From Bacillus sp. OxB-1 (GTDB lineage Bacteria > Bacillota > Bacilli > Bacillales_A > Planococcaceae): a stretch of 64,000 nt of DNA. Numbering within the stretch: the first letter of the stretch is position 1; every line of letters begins with the position of its first letter. The DNA lies in the NCBI RefSeq assembly GCF_000829195.1, contig NZ_AP013294.1:806001-870000 (forward strand), written 5' to 3'. The notes beneath the pieces were generated by a model. The model had not been told where the DNA came from, did not search any database, and was given only the letters and a program-made list of their open reading frames with translations. Position numbers and translations under genes: made by a program. Below are positions 51,748-59,312 of the stretch, one piece after another.

Positions 51748-52771
51748 AATTAACCCCTTCCTCGGGAATGACAGCTTCCTTCTTCCTGCCCTTCCACACC
51801 ATTTTCCTTATGGAATCCAGCACGCCAATCAACCCTTTCGGCATATAAATCATGACGATGACGATAATGAGTCCATATACGACAATTTCCACCTCTCCGC
51901 CGATGTTGAAATATGTATGACCGACGAAGCGGATGAGTTCATTCAAAAACATGATTGCGGCCGTACCGATCATGGCTCCCCAAATGGAATGGACGCCGCC
52001 GACCATCACCATGACCAATAACAGAATGGAAAACGTGATATAAAATGTTGGTGGGGCAATAAAGTTAATATAGTGAGCATAGAGGCTACCTGCCAATGAT
52101 GCGAAAACGGCGCTGATTGCAAAAATCAGCACTTTATATTTCGCCGAGTTGATTCCCAATGTTTCCGTCCCAATTTCACTGTCATGGATACTGCGCAGCA
52201 AACGTCCGACATTGGAGCGGATGATATTCATTGAAAACAGGATAACCAAGGCGACAACCGCCCAGACGAAAAAGTAGAAATAGAGTTGATTGCCTAAATT
52301 CAATCCGAACAGCGATAGGTTCGGAATGCCAACCAAGCCGCCTGCGCCGCCCGTATACTCACTCAAGCCAAGCATCAACGTATAGACGATAATATTCACC
52401 GCAATGGTCGCCAAAGCGAGGATATGTCCTTTCAATCGTAGGATCGGAATACCGATGAGATAAGCGATGATGAATGTCACGACCATGCCAATGACTATGG
52501 CGAGCCAAGCCGACATATCATATTTTGCCGTCAAGATGCCCGATGCATACGCCCCGATTCCAAAAAATGCTGCATGACCGAGCGAAATCTGTCCCGCATA
52601 CCCAATCAGCAAACTTAACCCAATCGTAACGATGCAATAGATCCCAATTAGGATTAACAACGTGAAGAGATATTGGGAACGGACGAAAAGCGGTAGAACC
52701 AGGACAACGGCCATCAACCCTAAAAACCCTTTCCACCGGCTTCCGTATAATAGATTATCGATATTTTCCAT
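51740..52771 (-). CDS. livM: Branched-chain-type ABC transporter permease LivM
   Basis: The 343-aa permease has about 8-10 membrane helices and the LivM features LLIGYAGQISLGHAAFFGIGAY and GGAGGLVGIPNLSL. The inner-loop ATPase contact DSEIGTETLGINSAKYKVL is near 195-215. A good ribosome-binding site (GGGGGAGGCGGCATT) precedes the ATG, 18 bp after livH. Confidence 0.93.
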   Translation of the reverse strand: MENIDNLLYGSRWKGFLGLMAVVLVLPLFVRSQYLFTLLILIGIYCIVTIGLSLLIGYAGQISLGHAAFFGIGAYASGILTAKYDMSAWLAIVIGMVVTFIIAYLIGIPILRLKGHILALATIAVNIIVYTLMLGLSEYTGGAGGLVGIPNLSLFGLNLGNQLYFYFFVWAVVALVILFSMNIIRSNVGRLLRSIHDSEIGTETLGINSAKYKVLIFAISAVFASLAGSLYAHYINFIAPPTFYITFSILLLVMVMVGGVHSIWGAMIGTAAIMFLNELIRFVGHTYFNIGGEVEIVVYGLIIVIVMIYMPKGLIGVLDSIRKMVWKGRKKEAVIPEEGVNYE

Positions 52772-52789
52772 AATGCCGCCTCCCCCTTT

Positions 52790-53662
52790 CTATACCCGTT
52801 CACCTGTAGCTGTCGCAAATAATCCATTCGGTTTGTAGAATAAAACAAAGAGCAAGAAAGCGAACGCAATGGCATCGCTATAATACGTTGAAATATAACC
52901 GCCGGAAAAAGCTTCGATAATTCCTAACAGCAAGCCGCCTGCAACAGCTCCCGGAATGCTATGCATGCCACCGAAAATCATCGCGACGAAGCCCTTGATT
53001 CCAATGAAAAATCCCATTTCATACGTGGCATCCGTCAATGGAGCGATCATGACACCTGCCAAGGCGCCCAATGCAGCCGCCAAAGTAAAAGCCAACGAAG
53101 ACATCGTATTAATATTGACCCCCATCAAGCTTGCAGCACGTGGGTTCTTTTCACTTGCCCGTAGCGCGGAACCGATGAATGTTTTCTCGAAAAACCAATA
53201 GAGAACGACCAATAAAATGATAAGAACCGCAAAAATGAAAATGCTTTGCGGATTGATGACCGCTCCCATGAACTGGATTGGCTTCATTTCAATGACGGAT
53301 GGCAGCGGCTTCGGCGATGTTCCCCAAATGATTAAGCCCATTCCTTTCAAGAAGATTGAAATTCCTAATGTAATGACAATCAGGATAATCGTCGTGGCAT
53401 TCCTTGCCGGAAAAATGGCCAACCGTTCCACACCAAAACCGATGGCAGCTGTCAACAAGATAGCCAACGGAATGGCACCGAGGATCGGTATGCCCAAATT
53501 GACAAACGTCACACAGGACAAGGCGCCGATCATAGCAAATTCGCCTTGTGCCAAATTCAAGATGCCCGTGACATTATAAATGGTGACGAAACCGACAGCC
53601 AGTAAAGCGTAAATGCTGCCAACTGTCAAACCAGTGATCAAATATTGCATGAATACATCCAT
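52790..53662 (-). CDS. livH: Branched-chain-type ABC transporter permease LivH
   Basis: The 290-aa permease has about 8 helices, the N-terminal LTVGSIYALLAVGFVTIYNV and NLAQGEFAMIGAL, and the coupling segment ALRASEKNPRAASLMGVNI near 165-183. GAAAGGGG precedes the ATG. It follows the binding-protein gene after a 69-bp gap containing a perfect stem-loop. Confidence 0.93.
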   Translation of the reverse strand: MDVFMQYLITGLTVGSIYALLAVGFVTIYNVTGILNLAQGEFAMIGALSCVTFVNLGIPILGAIPLAILLTAAIGFGVERLAIFPARNATTIILIVITLGISIFLKGMGLIIWGTSPKPLPSVIEMKPIQFMGAVINPQSIFIFAVLIILLVVLYWFFEKTFIGSALRASEKNPRAASLMGVNINTMSSLAFTLAAALGALAGVMIAPLTDATYEMGFFIGIKGFVAMIFGGMHSIPGAVAGGLLLGIIEAFSGGYISTYYSDAIAFAFLLFVLFYKPNGLFATATGERV

Positions 53663-53683
53663 ATTGATACCCCTTTCGAAAGA

Positions 53684-53713
53684 GACCTATGGTAGGTGGT
53701 TTTACCATAGGTC
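53684..53713. other. Stem-loop between livJ and livH
   Basis: GACCTATGGTA and TACCATAGGTC form a perfect 11-bp stem with an 8-nt loop. There is no long T run on the minus strand after it, so it more likely stabilises the binding-protein mRNA or gives partial termination, keeping the receptor in excess of the permease. Confidence 0.65.
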
Positions 53714-53731
53714 CATGCAATGCTTTCGTGT

Positions 53732-54907
53732 TTATTCTTCGATATATTTCCACTCATTGTTTTCGATTGCCAAAACCGAGATTCCATCCGCCAGCGAGCT
53801 TGCTTGGGATTCCTGGAAGTTAAATGTACCTGTTTTACCCAAATATTCTCCGGATTCGTTTTGCAAATAGTTTTGAATATCTTCCGATGTAAAGTTTCCA
53901 GCTTTGATGGCGTTAATGATGATTTCCATCCCATCCATTGCATGCGCACCGAAGAGATCCGGCTCACCGCCGCCAAATTCAGCCGCATAGGAATCACGGA
54001 AATCAAGCAACATCTCTTTTTGTTCGGAATCCGGCAATTGTTCCACAACGCTCAGCTTACTTCCAACGACCATGACATTTTCATTGTCGTCTTTCACTTG
54101 ATCCAAGAATCCTTGGTTGGCCGCAGCGGTACTTTGAATCATCGGAATATCAAAACCGAGTGATTTGAAATTACGCGCTACAATACCGGCACCTGGTGTT
54201 CTGGACCAAACAATGACAGCTTCCGGATCTTTGCTCTTCACTTTCGTCAACTGAATCGTCATATCTGTTGCAGTCGCGTCGAATTCTTCATGAGCCACAA
54301 TTTCAATGCCGTTTTGCTCAGCCAATTCCTTGAATGCCGGAAGACCAACTACGCCGAACCCGTCCGAGGCATTCAGCCAGCTGACTTTCTTGATATTATG
54401 CTTGTTCAAGTACTCGACAATCGGAGTGACAATTACCGTGTTGCTATGCGCCATGCTATAAACGTACTCATTGTCCTGTTCAATCGGGGCAACGGTAAAC
54501 AACGGAACTTTATGTTCAATCGCTTTTGGCATAATGGCCATTGATGTACTCGTCTGCGTCGCACCGACGACTGCCACGACCCCTTCGGAAAGAAGTTTGT
54601 CCATCGCAACGACTGCCTTCGTATCATCCGTTTCATAATCATGCTTGACGAGCTGAATTTTCTTGCCGTCGATCGGACCTGCTTCATCCAACTGCTTTTG
54701 CAGCAGCTTCACTGTGTTGACCTGCGTACTGCCAAGAGTGGAGGCAGGTCCTGTTTCCGCGATGATGACCCCAATTTTGATAACCTCGTCATCCTTTTTA
54801 CCCGTATCGGCACTACTTGTTTCCTCATCCAAACCACAGCCCGCCATTATCAATAACAGTACCATGGCCAAAATAGCCAAACTCTTTGCCTTTACATATC
54901 TTTTCAT
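53732..54907 (-). CDS. livJ: Liv-type ABC transporter substrate-binding lipoprotein
   Basis: This 391-aa receptor has a lipoprotein signal with lipobox MAGC (Cys24) and a type I periplasmic-binding fold (IKIGVIIAETGPASTLGSTQ, DETDD region, AVVGATQTSTSMAIMP, GVVGLPAFKELAEQ). It is the first gene of the liv operon. Receptors of this family bind branched-chain amino acids but also amides, urea and aromatic acids, so the symbol marks the transporter type and not a proven ligand. The aromatic gene context leaves an aromatic ligand possible. Confidence 0.9.
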   Translation of the reverse strand: MKRYVKAKSLAILAMVLLLIMAGCGLDEETSSADTGKKDDEVIKIGVIIAETGPASTLGSTQVNTVKLLQKQLDEAGPIDGKKIQLVKHDYETDDTKAVVAMDKLLSEGVVAVVGATQTSTSMAIMPKAIEHKVPLFTVAPIEQDNEYVYSMAHSNTVIVTPIVEYLNKHNIKKVSWLNASDGFGVVGLPAFKELAEQNGIEIVAHEEFDATATDMTIQLTKVKSKDPEAVIVWSRTPGAGIVARNFKSLGFDIPMIQSTAAANQGFLDQVKDDNENVMVVGSKLSVVEQLPDSEQKEMLLDFRDSYAAEFGGGEPDLFGAHAMDGMEIIINAIKAGNFTSEDIQNYLQNESGEYLGKTGTFNFQESQASSLADGISVLAIENNEWKYIEE

Positions 54908-55046
54908 CTGAACCCAGCCCCCTATAATCGTTTTGTAGTGCAGAAAATTTTATCTAACACGCAGCGTCCGGCATCTCTCCCGCTTTTCAACCTCCTCTGT
55001 CCAGACCCCTCGACAACCCGAGGTGCATCATTTTTATCGCCGCCAC

Positions 55047-55060
55047 TGGAAGCGCTTCCA
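55047..55060. promoter_or_regulatory. CcpA cre site upstream of the liv operon
   Basis: TGGAAGCGCTTCCA is a perfect palindrome matching the cre consensus. It lies 140 nt before the livJ start and downstream of a minus-strand -10-like TATACT at about 55112-55107, a position suited to repression. The rest of 54908-55403 holds a terminator at 55208 and no gene. Confidence 0.65.
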
Positions 55061-55207
55061 ATACGGAAGCAGGAATGCTGAAATTCCTACCAGCTAAGTA
55101 CCCTCAGTATAATTTAATGCAAAATCACAAGCATCCTCACTATGTAGGAAAATCATTTTCGTTTATCCGCATAAGTGATGAATATTCGGAAATATCAATA
55201 TAAACAA

Positions 55208-55258
55208 AGAAAAAGCAGTCATGGAAAATCGGGCAACCCAATTTCCCATGACGGCTTT
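55208..55258 (-). terminator. Terminator, downstream of the MFS gene at 55404
   Basis: On the minus strand GCCGTCATGGGAAATTGGG and CCCGATTTTCCATGACTGC pair with few mismatches and are followed by TTTTTC. It is about 145 bp beyond the MFS stop. Confidence 0.75.
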
Positions 55259-55403
55259 TCTGGTATTCCTTTATTCTTACTTCATTGACAATGATGAACG
55301 AAACAATTGAACACGAGAGCGCTGATAATTACTTAACTAAACATTTAAAGGCTGTACGTGCTCTACACTCCTCTTCCTACATCCGTATTCACAATCAACT
55401 ATT

Positions 55404-56588
55404 CTATTGGACCCCTTCAACCAAACGAGCCCTTTGCCCTTTCTTATACGCCCAATAATAAACGGCAGTGCCTAGGAAAATATAGAACGCACTAAACACA
55501 TAGAGAGTTCCCAACTCCATTGTACCTGCCAAAGTTCCGGCTAGTAATGATCCGCCGCCGATCCCAATATCAAATATCGATAAAAACGTCGCCATGGCAA
55601 CCGGTCGACGCGACGGTTCTACACTTTGAATGGCTAATGTCTGAAATAGCGGGAAGAGCGTCCCCCAACCAAGCCCGATCAAACCTGCCGCGACAAAAAA
55701 TAGGAGCGCGCTATAGGATAAACCGAGCGACAACATCCCACATCCAAACAATAGGATGGAAGGAAAAATGATAATATTTGCTCCGTATTGATCAAACCAG
55801 CGACCGGTAAACGGGCGAGATAGAATGAGAACGACCGCAAACACGGCAAAAAAGTAACTCGCCTCATCCTCTAATCCCCGTTCCATCGCAAAGACCGCCA
55901 TAAATGACAGAATCGTTGAATAGGCTAAAGCAAAAAATGCCCCTGTCAATGCAATTGGCATCGCGGCTTTTTCAAACACAGACACTTTCGGCTTTGCCTC
56001 TAAAACGGCTGGAACCGCTGCTTCTTTAGAGAGTTTTGTCACCACCCCTAAAATTAAAGCTAGCAACGAGGAGGCGGCTCCTACCCAAAATAATACAAAT
56101 ATTGAGAATTCTCCAAAAACCGTCAATCCGATAAATGGGCCGATCACCATCGCGAGATTGCTGGACATGACAAAATACCCCATGCCTTCCCCTTTTCTAG
56201 ACTCCGGCACGATGTCCGCAATGATGGCACCCGTGATCGCCGTGGCGATTCCGAAACCGAGTCCGTGCACAAAGCGGATAACTAGTAAAGGGAAAATGGA
56301 ATCAAACAACCCATACGAAAAAGAAGCTGCGGTAAATACAAGTAACGAAGCGATAAATATGTATCGTTTTCCTACCCTTTCAATCCAAAGGCCAAGAAAA
56401 GGGCGAATGATAATCGCTGCTCCTAAAAAAACTGCTGTAAAAAGCCCTGCCTCTGTCCCCGACGCCCCAAAGTGGCTAATCGCCGCAGACGGTAGAGTAA
56501 TAAGTAATGAATAATACGTGATAAACAAGAAAAAGTTCGATAATGACACAAAGATAAAGGCCTTTGTCCATAACGCTCCACTATTCAC
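55404..56588 (-). CDS. MFS transporter, drug/metabolite exporter type
   Basis: The 394-aa protein has about 12 membrane helices. The loop IRPFLGLWIERVGKRY after helix 2, RFVHGLGFGIATAITGAIIADIVP across helices 4-5 (the exporter-type motif C region) and the repeat of motif A (LSRPFTGRWFDQYGA) in the second half are visible. The substrate is unknown. It starts at GTG (GTGAATAGTGG) after AAGAGGGGGGATTAC. It is a single gene on the same strand as the CatE unit upstream. Confidence 0.83.
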   Translation of the reverse strand: MNSGALWTKAFIFVSLSNFFLFITYYSLLITLPSAAISHFGASGTEAGLFTAVFLGAAIIIRPFLGLWIERVGKRYIFIASLLVFTAASFSYGLFDSIFPLLVIRFVHGLGFGIATAITGAIIADIVPESRKGEGMGYFVMSSNLAMVIGPFIGLTVFGEFSIFVLFWVGAASSLLALILGVVTKLSKEAAVPAVLEAKPKVSVFEKAAMPIALTGAFFALAYSTILSFMAVFAMERGLEDEASYFFAVFAVVLILSRPFTGRWFDQYGANIIIFPSILLFGCGMLSLGLSYSALLFFVAAGLIGLGWGTLFPLFQTLAIQSVEPSRRPVAMATFLSIFDIGIGGGSLLAGTLAGTMELGTLYVFSAFYIFLGTAVYYWAYKKGQRARLVEGVQ

Positions 56589-56725
56589 GTAATCCCCCCT
56601 CTTCCTTTCCTAGTGTATGAAACCATTAAAAAAATCGCCGTCGGTTTCAATCGTATCATTATACAAGACTTGGAGAAGTACTTCTTACTATTTAGCTTGT
56701 CCCCTTCAAAAGGTGAGTACATGAA

Positions 56726-56773
56726 GAAAAAGCGGGTTTATTAGGAAGCTAACTAATAAACTCGCTTTTTTTC
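56726..56773. terminator. Terminator after the flavin reductase gene
   Basis: AGCGGGTTTATTAG and CTAATAAACTCGCT form a 14-bp stem with one mismatch, with A and T tracts outside on both sides. Confidence 0.85.
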
Positions 56774-56858
56774 AATTTTTAGTCTATCCCGTGCTTCGCG
56801 GAAATTGTCACGCTATCGCTCGACTCTCTGTAAAACTAAGTTCGTCCGGATGGCCTTA

Positions 56859-57404
56859 TTATCTCAAAGTTTTCAACGCACCGCTCCACGCTTCCACTTC
56901 TTCGAGCATGGCATTTACATTATCCAAATGTAGCGATTGGGGCTTAAACTCTGTTCCGTTTTCAAAATCCGTAAATAGGGATAGTGTTGGGTGAGTACGG
57001 ACATCAGCAATTTTCAATTCCCCACAGATCCCACGTAAATGTTCTGCCGCACGTGCTCCACCAGTCGAACCGTAACTAACGATTCCGGCTGCTTTGTCGT
57101 TCCAAGCTTCCCGAGCAAAATCGAGAGCATTTTTCAATGCGCCTGTGATGCTGTGGTTGTATTCTTGCACGATAAAAACAAATCCGTCCAACTTAGCAAG
57201 TTTTTCATTCCAAGCTGCAATTCCGGGCTCTGTTCCATCGGTTTCCCCTAAAAACGGTAATTTGAAATCAGCAATGTCCACAATTTCATAATTGGCAGTG
57301 TCACGTTGATCTGCAATTCCTTTTACCCACTCTCCAACTTGCGGACTTACCCGGCCTTGACGTGTGCTTCCTAAAATAATTCCAATGTTTAGTTTTTCAG
57401 CCAT
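56859..57404 (-). CDS. NADPH-dependent FMN reductase / azoreductase-like flavoprotein
   Basis: The product (181 aa from ATG 57404, which follows GAGGAGAATGAAAAC) is a flavodoxin-like reductase. NIGIILGSTRQGRVSPQVGEW is the FMN-phosphate loop, and VQEYNHSITGALKNALDFA and SYGSTGGARAAEHL follow as in YhdA-type azobenzene and quinone reductases. A TTG at 57455 after AGGTGG gives a 17-residue N-terminal extension MGFFDKLFGKQVEENEN and may be the true start. It follows the CatE-like gene, so two-electron reduction of quinones is likely. Confidence 0.83.
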   Translation of the reverse strand: MAEKLNIGIILGSTRQGRVSPQVGEWVKGIADQRDTANYEIVDIADFKLPFLGETDGTEPGIAAWNEKLAKLDGFVFIVQEYNHSITGALKNALDFAREAWNDKAAGIVSYGSTGGARAAEHLRGICGELKIADVRTHPTLSLFTDFENGTEFKPQSLHLDNVNAMLEEVEAWSGALKTLR

Positions 57405-57484
57405 GTTTTCATTCTCCTCTACTTGTTTCCCGAATAATTTATCAAAAAAACCCAATGTTCTTACCACCTATCCAATAATTTGGC

Positions 57485-58339
57485 TTACCTCTTGATCTGT
57501 AGGACAATTCGATTTCCGGAAGGATCCACTGTAAAAATGGATCCATTTTCTTCTGTAACAGCTGCTCCAATTTGTGTCAGTTGCTCGATAATCTGCTTCC
57601 TCTTTTCTTCATTCGGCAGTATGAGCGTAAATGATTTTAATCCAACGCTATTCGCTGCCGGTGCAGGTGCCCCGACACCATTCCATGTATTCAATCCGAT
57701 ATGGTGATGGTATTTGCCGGTAGAAATGAAAAGTGCCTGGTCTCCAAAGCGGTTAACGACTTCGAAGCCTAGCCCCTTGCTGTAAAACTCTTCTGTTTTC
57801 TGCAACTCAGAAACATGCAAATGGATATGACCCATTACCGTGCCTGGCGGTAATCCATTCCATTCGCCTTGTTTTCCGATGGACAACAGATCTTGAAAAT
57901 CCAGCGGGTCTACCGTCATGGCTACCTCGTCATTTTTCCAACTCCAGACAGAAGGGTCCCGATCCGTGTAAATTTCAATCCCATTCCCATCCGGGTCTGA
58001 CAAATACAGCGCCTCGCTTACGAGGTGATCCGAGGAACCGATGCGAACCCCTTTATCAATGAAGTGAAACACAATATTTGCCAGGTCGGTACGCTTTGGC
58101 AAAAGCAAGGCAAAGTGATAAAGCCCTGTCGTTCTTCCTTGTGAAGGCATCACATTTTCCGGCTGCTCCAACGATAATAAGACCGTCTTTCCATCTGCGG
58201 ACAAGTCCGCTGTTCGATCGGTTTGATTTATGATCTGAAATCCAATGATCTCTTGATAGAATGCCAAAGCCCTTTCCAGGCTTTCCACTTTCAAATTCAC
58301 TTGCCCGACGAAGGTGGATGGGGCTTGATGAAAATTCAA
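57485..58339 (-). CDS. catE: CatE-like extradiol dioxygenase (catechol 2,3-dioxygenase, VOC family)
   Basis: The 284-aa protein has two vicinal-oxygen-chelate modules, residues about 10-125 and 165-283. Likely metal ligands are in GHIHLHVSEL, KYHHHIGLN and the strand after VDPSGN. B. subtilis CatE has the same size and removes catechol as part of the quinone-stress response. It starts at TTG after GAGGAGG. Its promoter overlaps a palindrome next to a divergent CatR-like repressor, matching the catDE arrangement, although here a flavin reductase replaces the DoxX-like CatD. Confidence 0.8.
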   Translation of the reverse strand: MNFHQAPSTFVGQVNLKVESLERALAFYQEIIGFQIINQTDRTADLSADGKTVLLSLEQPENVMPSQGRTTGLYHFALLLPKRTDLANIVFHFIDKGVRIGSSDHLVSEALYLSDPDGNGIEIYTDRDPSVWSWKNDEVAMTVDPLDFQDLLSIGKQGEWNGLPPGTVMGHIHLHVSELQKTEEFYSKGLGFEVVNRFGDQALFISTGKYHHHIGLNTWNGVGAPAPAANSVGLKSFTLILPNEEKRKQIIEQLTQIGAAVTEENGSIFTVDPSGNRIVLQIKR

Positions 58340-58386
58340 TAAAATTCCTCCTCATATGTTTTGATACTAAAAAGTCCTCATTTCAA

Positions 58387-58434
58387 TACTTACTTTATGT
58401 AAGTAACTATACTACCGTTAATACTACGTGTCAA
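58387..58434 (-). promoter_or_regulatory. catE promoter with CatR/YodB-type operator
   Basis: On the minus strand TTGACA (58434-58429), a 17-bp spacer and TATAGT (58411-58406) are followed at once by the perfect palindrome TACTTAC-ATAAA-GTAAGTA (58405-58387), which would cover the start point. This is a standard repressor layout. The sequence resembles the known YodB/CatR boxes. Confidence 0.75.
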
Positions 58435-58505
58435 GTAAGCTATAAACAAAATACAATGTAATTACTTAAAAATGTGGATATAATAGAAGTAAGGAGTTGA
58501 TGACA

Positions 58506-58823
58506 TTGAATAAATCCATTTGTCCCAGATTCGAAAAAGCCATGTCCTTGTTAAATAAACGGTGGACCGGCCTGATTATTTATCAACTGCTATCCGGTCC
58601 GCAGCGTTTTTGCAATATCGAATCCACCATCGGCGTCAGTGGCAGAGTACTGTCCGAGCGGTTAAAAGACTTGGAGAACGAGGGCATCGTCAAACGTGAA
58701 GTATACCCTGAAACTCCGGTCCGCATCGAATATTCATTGACCGATAAAGGATCTGCATTGCAACCTCTCATGAAGGAAATAGAAAATTGGTCACAGAACT
58801 GGCTGGAAGATGGAGCTATGTAA
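58506..58823 (+). CDS. catR: HxlR-family thiol-sensing repressor, CatR/YodB-like
   Basis: The 105-aa protein is a winged-helix HxlR (DUF24) regulator. The start is TTG 58506, 9 nt after AAGGAG, giving MNKSICPRFEKAM with Cys6 at the position of the redox/quinone-sensing cysteine of YodB and CatR. KRWTGLIIYQLLSGPQRF, SGRVLSERLKDLENEGIV and TPVRIEYSLTDKG are family segments. Earlier in-frame TTG 58497 and ATG 58500 are too close to the ribosome-binding site. It is divergent from the catE unit, which it likely represses until the cysteine is modified. Confidence 0.85.
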   Translation: MNKSICPRFEKAMSLLNKRWTGLIIYQLLSGPQRFCNIESTIGVSGRVLSERLKDLENEGIVKREVYPETPVRIEYSLTDKGSALQPLMKEIENWSQNWLEDGAM

Positions 58824-58849
58824 ATTATTTGCAAAAGCAAGCTAAAATA

Positions 58850-58891
58850 AAACAGGTGGAGAAAAACAAAACGTTTTCCTTCACCTGTTTC
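58850..58891. terminator. Terminator after catR
   Basis: AACAGGTG with GAAAA pairs to TTTTC with CACCTGTT; a further AAGCTA/TAGCTT pairing lies outside. It is placed between convergent genes. Confidence 0.7.
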
Positions 58892-58913
58892 TAGCTTACA
58901 TGACCCATTTTCT

Positions 58914-59117
58914 TCAATACATTACTACCCCCACCACCAACACGGTCATGACAGATGGCAAAGTGATGGCGATAGCGGAGATGATGGCTCCCCATAATTC
59001 TTTCCAATTTGGAAAATAGAACGCTGCCTCCCGTACATCCGTATCCACTTCCCACTCAACGAAAAAACGTAGAACCATCTGCTTTAAAACATTTAGTGGA
59101 ATAAAAAATCTTTTCAC
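58914..59117 (-). CDS. Possible small membrane protein
   Basis: This 67-codon frame starts at GTG 59117 with GGAG only 2 nt away, or internally at ATG. It has an amphipathic N-half (KRFFIPLNVLKQMVLRFF) and one strong hydrophobic helix at the C-end (ISAIAITLPSVMTVLVVGVVMY). It sits between a terminator and the GGDEF-EAL gene. Poor start signals make it uncertain, but the helix is not expected from random sequence. No function is known. Confidence 0.4.
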   Translation of the reverse strand: MKRFFIPLNVLKQMVLRFFVEWEVDTDVREAAFYFPNWKELWGAIISAIAITLPSVMTVLVVGVVMY

Positions 59118-59312
59118 TACTCCAATGTAAAATAATTACATTTTTTCCACTTGAATTGTCAGAATCAATATTATTTTTATAGAAATATATTATGGAAGAT
59201 GTTATAATACATACTACCTATAATCAGTCGTAATATATACATTTTCGACTATGCTTGCAAAACAGTCCTCACCGAACCATCATTCAATACGTGGGAGAAA
59301 GGAAGAACAGCC

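Noticed and set aside
54961..55046. A riboswitch in the liv leader
   Set aside because: Short complementary segments (CCTCG/CGAGG) are present but no known aptamer core or terminator could be recognised.
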